Shown here: positions 59,842 to 64,000 of the stretch, one piece after another
Layout: every line of letters begins with the position of its first letter
How positions within the stretch are numbered: the stretch's first letter is position 1
From: Mycobacterium sp.
Lineage (GTDB): Bacteria; Actinomycetota; Actinomycetes; Mycobacteriales; Mycobacteriaceae
Direction: 5' to 3'
Length of the DNA: 64,000 nucleotides
Assembly: GCA_016197405.1 (NCBI GenBank)
Contig: JACPVR010000023.1
Span: 310,001 to 374,000 of the forward strand
Translations under genes and position numbers: made by a program
The notes under the pieces: model-generated
What the model was told of the DNA's origin: nothing
Seen by the model: the letters and a program-made list of their open reading frames with translations, nothing else
Databases searched by the model: none

Positions 59842-60579
59842 ATGCGAGTCGGAGTGCTGGGAGCCAAGGGCAAGGTCGGAGCAACCATGGTGGCGGCGGT
59901 CGAGGCCGCCGACGATCTCACCCTGTCCGCGGGTGTCGACGCCGGTGACGCCCTGACCGCACTGACCGACAGCGACACCGAGGTCGTCATCGATTTCACC
60001 CATCCCGATGTGGTGATGGACAACCTGAAGTTCCTCATCGACAACGGTATTCACGCCGTGGTCGGCACCACCGGGTTCACCGAGGAGCGCTTCGCGCAGG
60101 TGCGCAGCTGGCTGGCCGACACCCCCGGGGTCTCGGTGCTGATCGCGCCGAACTTCGCCATCGGGGCGGTGCTGACGATGCATTTCGCCCAGCAGGCCGC
60201 GCCGTACTTCGAGTCGGTGGAGATCATCGAACTGCACCACCCGCACAAGGCCGACGCCCCGTCGGGCACGGCGACGCGCACCGCCAAGATGGTCGCCGAA
60301 GCCCGAAAAGGCCTGCCGCCCAATCCTGATGCCACCAGCACCGGTCTGGACGGTGCCCGCGGTGCCGACGTCGACGGGGTCCCGGTGCACTCGATCCGGC
60401 TCACCGGGCTGGTCGCGCATCAGGAGGTGCTGTTCGGGACGCAGGGGGAGACGTTGACCATCCGGCATGACAGCCTGGACCGCACGTCGTTCGTTCCCGG
60501 CGTGCTGCTCGGTGTCCGCAAGGTCGCCGAGCACCCCGGCCTGACCATCGGTATCGAGCCGCTGCTCAACCTGAAATGA
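59842..60579 (+). CDS. dapB: 4-hydroxy-tetrahydrodipicolinate reductase
   Basis: 245 residues. The cofactor loop GVLGAKGKVG is at residue 4, VVGTTGF near residue 73, and the catalytic ELHHPHKADAPSGTA near residue 130. It reduces the intermediate of lysine and meso-diaminopimelate synthesis with NAD(P)H. The ATG is supported by the -10 hexamer. The stop overlaps the next start (ATGA). Confidence 0.95.
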   Translation: MRVGVLGAKGKVGATMVAAVEAADDLTLSAGVDAGDALTALTDSDTEVVIDFTHPDVVMDNLKFLIDNGIHAVVGTTGFTEERFAQVRSWLADTPGVSVLIAPNFAIGAVLTMHFAQQAAPYFESVEIIELHHPHKADAPSGTATRTAKMVAEARKGLPPNPDATSTGLDGARGADVDGVPVHSIRLTGLVAHQEVLFGTQGETLTIRHDSLDRTSFVPGVLLGVRKVAEHPGLTIGIEPLLNLK

Positions 60580-61028
60580 AACTCGCCCGCACCCAGCTGC
60601 TGATCGGCTTCCTCTGTGTCGCCATGGTCGTCTACTTCCTGCTGCTGGGGCGCATCGCCGTCGCGCTGATCGCCGACGGCCGCGCGGCGCCGGTCGGCAT
60701 GGGCGTAGCGCTGCTGATCCTGCCGTTCATCGGGCTGTGGGCCATGGTGGCGACGCTGCGGGCCGGCTTCGCCCACCAGCGGCTGGCCCGGCTGGCGGCC
60801 GAGGACGGGATGGAGCTCGACGTCAGCGATCTGCCCCGGCGGGCCTCGGGGCGTATCGAACGCGAAGCCGCCGACCGGCTTTTCGACACCGTGCGAGCCG
60901 AACTGGAGAACGACCCGGACAACTGGCAGCGCTGGTACCGGCTCGCGCGCGCCTACGACTATGCCGGCGATCGCACACGCGCGCGTGAGACGATGAAGAA
61001 AGCCGTTGCGCTGCAGGAAAAGTCGTGA
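60576..61028 (+). CDS. Conserved membrane protein with two N-terminal helices and a TPR-like tail
   Basis: 150 residues. Two hydrophobic helices (LLIGFLCVAMVVYFLLLG and GVALLILPFIGLWAMVATL) are followed by a cytoplasmic helical tail containing WQRWYRLARAYDYAGDRTRARETM, the spacing of one tetratricopeptide repeat. It is coupled to dapB and to the next gene (Rv2772c-like by position). Function is unknown. Confidence 0.75.
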   Translation: MKLARTQLLIGFLCVAMVVYFLLLGRIAVALIADGRAAPVGMGVALLILPFIGLWAMVATLRAGFAHQRLARLAAEDGMELDVSDLPRRASGRIEREAADRLFDTVRAELENDPDNWQRWYRLARAYDYAGDRTRARETMKKAVALQEKS

Positions 61029-61477
61029 AACGACTACTGATAGTGCATCACACCCCGTCGCCGCATTGCCAGGAGATGTTCGAGGCCGTGCTGTCCGGGG
61101 CCACCGATCCCGAGATCGACGGTGTCGAGGTGGTGCGCCGGCCGGCGCTGACGGTGTCGCCCATCGAGATGCTGGCCGCCGACGGTTATCTGCTCGGCAC
61201 CCCGGCCAACCTCGGGTACATCTCGGGGGCACTCAAGCACGCCTTCGATCAGAGCTACTACCAGCTTCTCGACGCGACACGCGGTCGGCCGTTCGGCCTG
61301 TGGTTGCACGGTAACGAGGGCACCAAGGGTGCGCAGCGGGCCGTCGACGGGATCACGACGGGTCTTGGCTGGGCGAAGGCGGCCGAATACATTGTGGTCT
61401 CCGGCAAGCCGGACAAGGCCGATCTGCACGCCTGCTGGGAACTCGGGGCCACGGTCGCGGCCCAACTGATGGATTAG
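61025..61477 (+). CDS. Flavodoxin-like NAD(P)H-dependent oxidoreductase family protein
   Basis: 150 residues. The start KRLLIVHHTPSPHCQEMFEAV is the FMN phosphate loop of a flavodoxin-like fold; GYLLGTPANLGYISGALKHAFDQSYY binds the isoalloxazine ring. It is probably a small redox protein or WrbA-like reductase. Coupled by GTGA overlap to the membrane protein gene. Its end overlaps the TetR gene's end by 4 bp. Confidence 0.8.
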   Translation: MKRLLIVHHTPSPHCQEMFEAVLSGATDPEIDGVEVVRRPALTVSPIEMLAADGYLLGTPANLGYISGALKHAFDQSYYQLLDATRGRPFGLWLHGNEGTKGAQRAVDGITTGLGWAKAAEYIVVSGKPDKADLHACWELGATVAAQLMD

Positions 61478-62181
61478 CGAGCCGCGAGCCTGCCGATCAT
61501 CAGATCGATGGTGAAGTCGAAACGGTCGTGCCCCTGGCCCGCTGTCAATTCGTCGGCGTAGCGCACGGTATTCGGAAATGTCTGCACGGGCAGCGCCGTC
61601 AACCGGCGTTTGAGTTCGTCACGGTCCAACACCCGAGCGACGGACAACTCCAGGCAGTAGCCGGCCACATAGAGCAGTAGCGCGTCTGCGGTCCAGGCCG
61701 CGGCCTGCGCTGCGACACCACCGGCCAGCAGGATGTCCAAGATCCCCTCGCTGACCCGCATGGTCTCGCGGTCGGTGGGGACCATGGCGAGCGCGGCCCG
61801 GGAAATTCCGGGATAAGCCAGATAGCGGTCGCGCAGCTGTGCGCACACCTCGTGTACCTGCCGACGCCAAGAGTCCGGATCTGTTGGTGGGAGTGTGATT
61901 TCGGCACACAAGCGTCCGATGAGCAGGTCGTCGAGGTCCTGCTTGTTGACGACGTGGGCATAGAGCGAGGCCGGGCCGGTTTCCAGGGCCGCGGCGACCC
62001 GGCGCATCGTCAGGGCGTCGTACCCCTCGCGCTCGACGATCGCCAACGCGGTCTCGACGATGGCCTCGACGGTGATGGGCTTCTTCCGCCCGGCCGAGGG
62101 GCCGCGGCGGATCGCGACAGCGTCATCGTCCATCGGCTCCTGGTGCCGGGCCGCGCGACGACGTACCGGAGGGGAGGTCAT
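61474..62181 (-). CDS. TetR-family regulator with a TetR-type C-terminal domain
   Basis: 235 residues. After a basic ~30-residue start comes the DNA-binding domain: PITVEAIVETALAIVEREGYDALTMRRVAAALETGPASLYAHV. The rest is the helical ligand-binding domain with a C-terminal portion like that of tetracycline repressors. It is divergent from an FAD monooxygenase, a common regulator-enzyme pairing, and probably controls it. ATG 62181 is supported by TATACT 6 bp upstream on the minus strand (62188-62193). Confidence 0.85.
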   Translation of the reverse strand: MTSPPVRRRAARHQEPMDDDAVAIRRGPSAGRKKPITVEAIVETALAIVEREGYDALTMRRVAAALETGPASLYAHVVNKQDLDDLLIGRLCAEITLPPTDPDSWRRQVHEVCAQLRDRYLAYPGISRAALAMVPTDRETMRVSEGILDILLAGGVAAQAAAWTADALLLYVAGYCLELSVARVLDRDELKRRLTALPVQTFPNTVRYADELTAGQGHDRFDFTIDLMIGRLAAR

Positions 62182-62205
62182 GCGCCGAGTATACGCAGGG
62201 GCGAT

Positions 62206-62235
62206 CACTGTTCCAATTGACACGAACACTGTTCG
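62206..62235. promoter_or_regulatory. Candidate TetR operator: CGAAC-ACT-GTTCG with a repeated CACTGTTC
   Basis: The palindrome CGAAC-ACT-GTTCG spans 62223-62235. CACTGTTC occurs at 62206-62213 and again at 62227-62234, 21 bp apart, two helical turns. The site lies between the -35 and -10 of the monooxygenase promoter, an ideal repressor position. Confidence 0.65.
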
Positions 62236-62243
62236 TATATAGA
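62217..62243 (+). promoter_or_regulatory. Near-consensus promoter of the FAD monooxygenase
   Basis: TTGACA (62217-62222) and TATAGA (62238-62243) are 15 bp apart, with the palindrome between them. The start ATG is at 62256. It is one of the few sites in the window with a recognisable -35. Confidence 0.6.
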
Positions 62244-62255
62244 ACGGTGGGGGTG

Positions 62256-63785
62256 ATGACCGGTTATGACGTGACAGTGGCCGGCGCCGGACCGGTCGGC
62301 CTGATGCTGGCAGGGGAGTTGGCGCTGGCCGGGGTGAAAGTGCAGGTGATCGAACGTCGGGCCGAGCCGGACGAGGCGATGAAGGCACAGTCGATCAATA
62401 TCCCGACCGCCGCGGCCCTCGATCGGCGCGGTCTGTTGCCGGCCGCGATGGAGGTGCAGCGTGGCGCGCTCGAGCGGATCGGGTCGTTCGGCGGCCGCTC
62501 CGGTGACACCCGGTTCACCGGCCACTTCGCCGGAATGATCCTCGACGCCGACCTGGTGGACTGGGAAGACCCCGACATCACCGCACACAGCACCGCCGGC
62601 GGTGCGCGCATCGTGCCGCAGCGGGAACTGGAAGCGCTGCTGACGGAGCACCTGACGGGCCTCGGGGTACCGGTGCGTCGTGGTGTGGAGGTCACCGCGG
62701 TCGACGATATCGGCGACGGTGTCCTGGTCGGCGCCACCGCGGGCCGGTTGCGTACCGGATGGCTGGTCGGATGCGACGGCGGGCACAGCGCCGTTCGCCG
62801 TCTCACCGGTATCGAATTCCCCGGCGCACCACCGGAACTCACCGGATATCAGGCTGTCGTCGATATCGCCGACCCGGACAGACTGACCGACGGGTGGGTG
62901 TGGTCGGCCGCCGGCGCCTACCGGTGCGGGCCGCAACCCGGACGCATCGTGACCCTCGAGTTCGGTGATCGTCCTGCCGACCGGTCGGAACCGGTCACCC
63001 TCGGTGAACTACAGACCAGCCTGCGCCGGGTCTCCGGCACCGACGTCACGCTCACGGCACTGCGAGCAGCCGCGACCCGCTGGACCGACAACACCCGTCA
63101 GGCCGCGACCTACCGCTCGGGACGGGTACTGCTGGCCGGTGACGCCGCGCACGTCCACCCACCGTTCGGCGGCCAGGGCCTCAACCTCGGAATCGGGGAC
63201 GCCATCAACCTCGGCTGGAAACTCGGTGCCGTGATCACCGGATGGGCGCCGGCCGGACTGCTCGACACCTATGACGCCGAGCGCAGGCCGGCCGGCGCCC
63301 GGGTACTGGAGTGGACACGGGCCCAGATCGCCGTACTGCGCGGCGACACCAAATCGGCTGCGCTGCGCGGAATCGTCGCCGACCTGCTGGGCACACGCGA
63401 CGGCACGACCTATGCCGTCAAGAAGATCTCCGGCGTCGACCAGTGCATCGAGCTGCCCGGCACACACCCACTCATCGGCCGGTACCTGCCCGACCTGTGG
63501 CTGCGCGACGGCACCCGGCTCGCCGACCACGGGCACGCCGGCGGATTCCTGCTGCTGGACCGAACACCGGCCGGCGTGTTCGCCCGGGTCGCCGGCCCGT
63601 GGGGTGACCGGGTGCACATCACGGCCGACGATCCGGCGTCGCCGGCCGGCGTGTTGGTGCGCCCCGACGGGGTGGTGGCCTGGGCGGCCGACACCGCCGA
63701 TGCCGCCGGTCTGCAAGCCGCGCTGCGGCAGTGGGCCGGTCAGCCGAAGTCGGCCGACAAGCTCACCTCCCGCCACGGCTCCTGA
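62256..63785 (+). CDS. FAD-dependent aromatic monooxygenase (group A), Rox/TetX-like
   Basis: 509 residues. GAGPVGLMLAGELALAG at residue 8 binds the FAD ADP part, GCDGGHSAVRRLTG near residue 170 is the DG motif, and LLAGDAAHVHPPFGGQGLNLG near residue 290 is the GD motif. The C-terminal thioredoxin-like domain is present. The tail pattern (AERRPAG, then LLRPDGVVAW) resembles rifampicin monooxygenase and polyketide hydroxylases. It hydroxylates an aromatic or polyketide compound with NAD(P)H and oxygen. The paired TetR gene supports a xenobiotic or antibiotic role. ATG 62256 is chosen; the 3' end overlaps an SDR gene on the other strand by 46 bp. Confidence 0.83.
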   Translation: MTGYDVTVAGAGPVGLMLAGELALAGVKVQVIERRAEPDEAMKAQSINIPTAAALDRRGLLPAAMEVQRGALERIGSFGGRSGDTRFTGHFAGMILDADLVDWEDPDITAHSTAGGARIVPQRELEALLTEHLTGLGVPVRRGVEVTAVDDIGDGVLVGATAGRLRTGWLVGCDGGHSAVRRLTGIEFPGAPPELTGYQAVVDIADPDRLTDGWVWSAAGAYRCGPQPGRIVTLEFGDRPADRSEPVTLGELQTSLRRVSGTDVTLTALRAAATRWTDNTRQAATYRSGRVLLAGDAAHVHPPFGGQGLNLGIGDAINLGWKLGAVITGWAPAGLLDTYDAERRPAGARVLEWTRAQIAVLRGDTKSAALRGIVADLLGTRDGTTYAVKKISGVDQCIELPGTHPLIGRYLPDLWLRDGTRLADHGHAGGFLLLDRTPAGVFARVAGPWGDRVHITADDPASPAGVLVRPDGVVAWAADTADAAGLQAALRQWAGQPKSADKLTSRHGS

Positions 63786-64000
63786 TCGCGTGCCGTGCGC
63801 GCCAGCTTGGCCGCGACGTCTTCAAAAGCATTGCTGCCCAGCTGTATCCGCTCCGGCAGGTCATCGCGGTCGGCGAGGTCGACGATGATCTTCGCGGCCT
63901 TGACCGGATCACCCTGCTGACCGTAGTTGGAATCGGCGGCCCAACTCCGCGCCGCGCCCGCCGTCGCTGCGTAATCGTCGATCTGAGCCCCGGCGATCGC
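63740..64000 (-). CDS. Short-chain dehydrogenase, C-terminal fragment
   Basis: Reading the minus strand from the right edge, 86 residues are open to a TGA at 63740-63742. GDPVKAAKIIVDLADRDDLP, then RIQLGSNAFEDVAAKLAR and a final WREVSLSADFG, follow the usual C-terminus of classical SDR oxidoreductases. The cofactor and catalytic motifs are beyond the window. The gene is convergent with the FAD monooxygenase and overlaps its end by 46 bp. Confidence 0.75.
   Translation of the reverse strand, partial: AIAGAQIDDYAATAGAARSWAADSNYGQQGDPVKAAKIIVDLADRDDLPERIQLGSNAFEDVAAKLARTARDQEPWREVSLSADFG

Noticed and set aside
62223..62235. CGAAC-ACT-GTTCG as an SOS (LexA) box
   Set aside because: The mycobacterial SOS box has a 4-bp spacer between GAAC and GTTC; here it is 3 bp, and a TetR gene adjoins.

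Overview
The window is high-GC DNA (roughly two thirds G+C) from a mycobacterium, most likely a rapidly growing Mycolicibacterium-type species. This is judged from gene content and order as recalled, not from any database search. The markers are mycothione reductase, PptT, EfpA, F420-type oxidoreductases, DUF3558 and 13E12/DUF222 proteins. The order cysG-efpA-proS-rimP-nusA-ylxR-infB-rbfA-nrnA-dinF and ribF-rpsO-gpsI-pepR matches that seen in Mycobacterium tuberculosis, here read in the plus direction. Genes are packed with 4-bp ATGA/GTGA overlaps. Many operon heads have a TANNNT -10 hexamer only 5-8 bp before the start codon, the signature of leaderless mRNAs. No tRNA, rRNA, CRISPR array, prophage or insertion sequence was seen.

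Region 1 (1-7.2 kb) holds the 3' end of cobyric acid synthase, a lipoprotein and a hydrolase-fold protein that lacks its nucleophile. A minus-strand pair follows (asparagine-synthase-like amidotransferase and GNAT/ATP-grasp ligase) that makes the osmolyte N-acetylglutaminylglutamine amide. Then come a twin hairpin and an amino-acid/amine permease.

Region 2 (7.2-12.3 kb) is one plus-strand operon: a glutamine-synthetase-like gamma-glutamyl ligase, a class I amidohydrolase, an aldehyde dehydrogenase, a short-chain dehydrogenase and a FadR-type regulator. With the divergent permease it looks like a gamma-glutamylated amine catabolic pathway, and a nested palindrome lies between the two arms.

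Region 3 (12.3-23.5 kb) joins metal uptake and cobalamin synthesis: an ArsR-type sensor, a perfect 11-bp-arm operator and the nickel/cobalt permease NicT. Mycothione reductase, a lysophospholipase-like hydrolase, malate:quinone oxidoreductase and a GNAT protein follow, then a ChlI/ChlD-like chelatase, cobO, cobB and cysG.

Region 4 (23.5-37.9 kb) has two tandem EfpA-type exporters, a dehydratase-like/glyoxalase-like fusion, proS, a ferritin-like/lipoprotein pair and the conserved translation operon rimP-nusA-ylxR-infB-rbfA-nrnA-dinF. The infB reading frame is broken by one in-frame amber codon at 33389-33391. This is the most striking feature of the window, because IF2 is essential and the frame is otherwise intact.

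Region 5 (37.9-49.9 kb) contains small metabolic and envelope genes: a methyltransferase, echA16-like, DUF2277, DUF1802, a CocE-like esterase, two F420/flavin-type enzymes, a DUF3558 protein, metallophosphoesterase-pptT-truB, two convergent SRPBCC proteins, DUF4436, a DtxR/MntR-type regulator and ribF. Region 6 (49.9-56.0 kb) is rpsO, a structured gpsI leader, gpsI, pepR, a nitronate-monooxygenase-like gene and a class A beta-lactamase. Region 7 (56.0-64.0 kb) holds a DUF4334 gene, ald and its Lrp-type regulator, a 13E12-type HNH gene, dapB and two companions, a divergent TetR/FAD-monooxygenase pair, and the 3' end of an SDR gene at the right edge.
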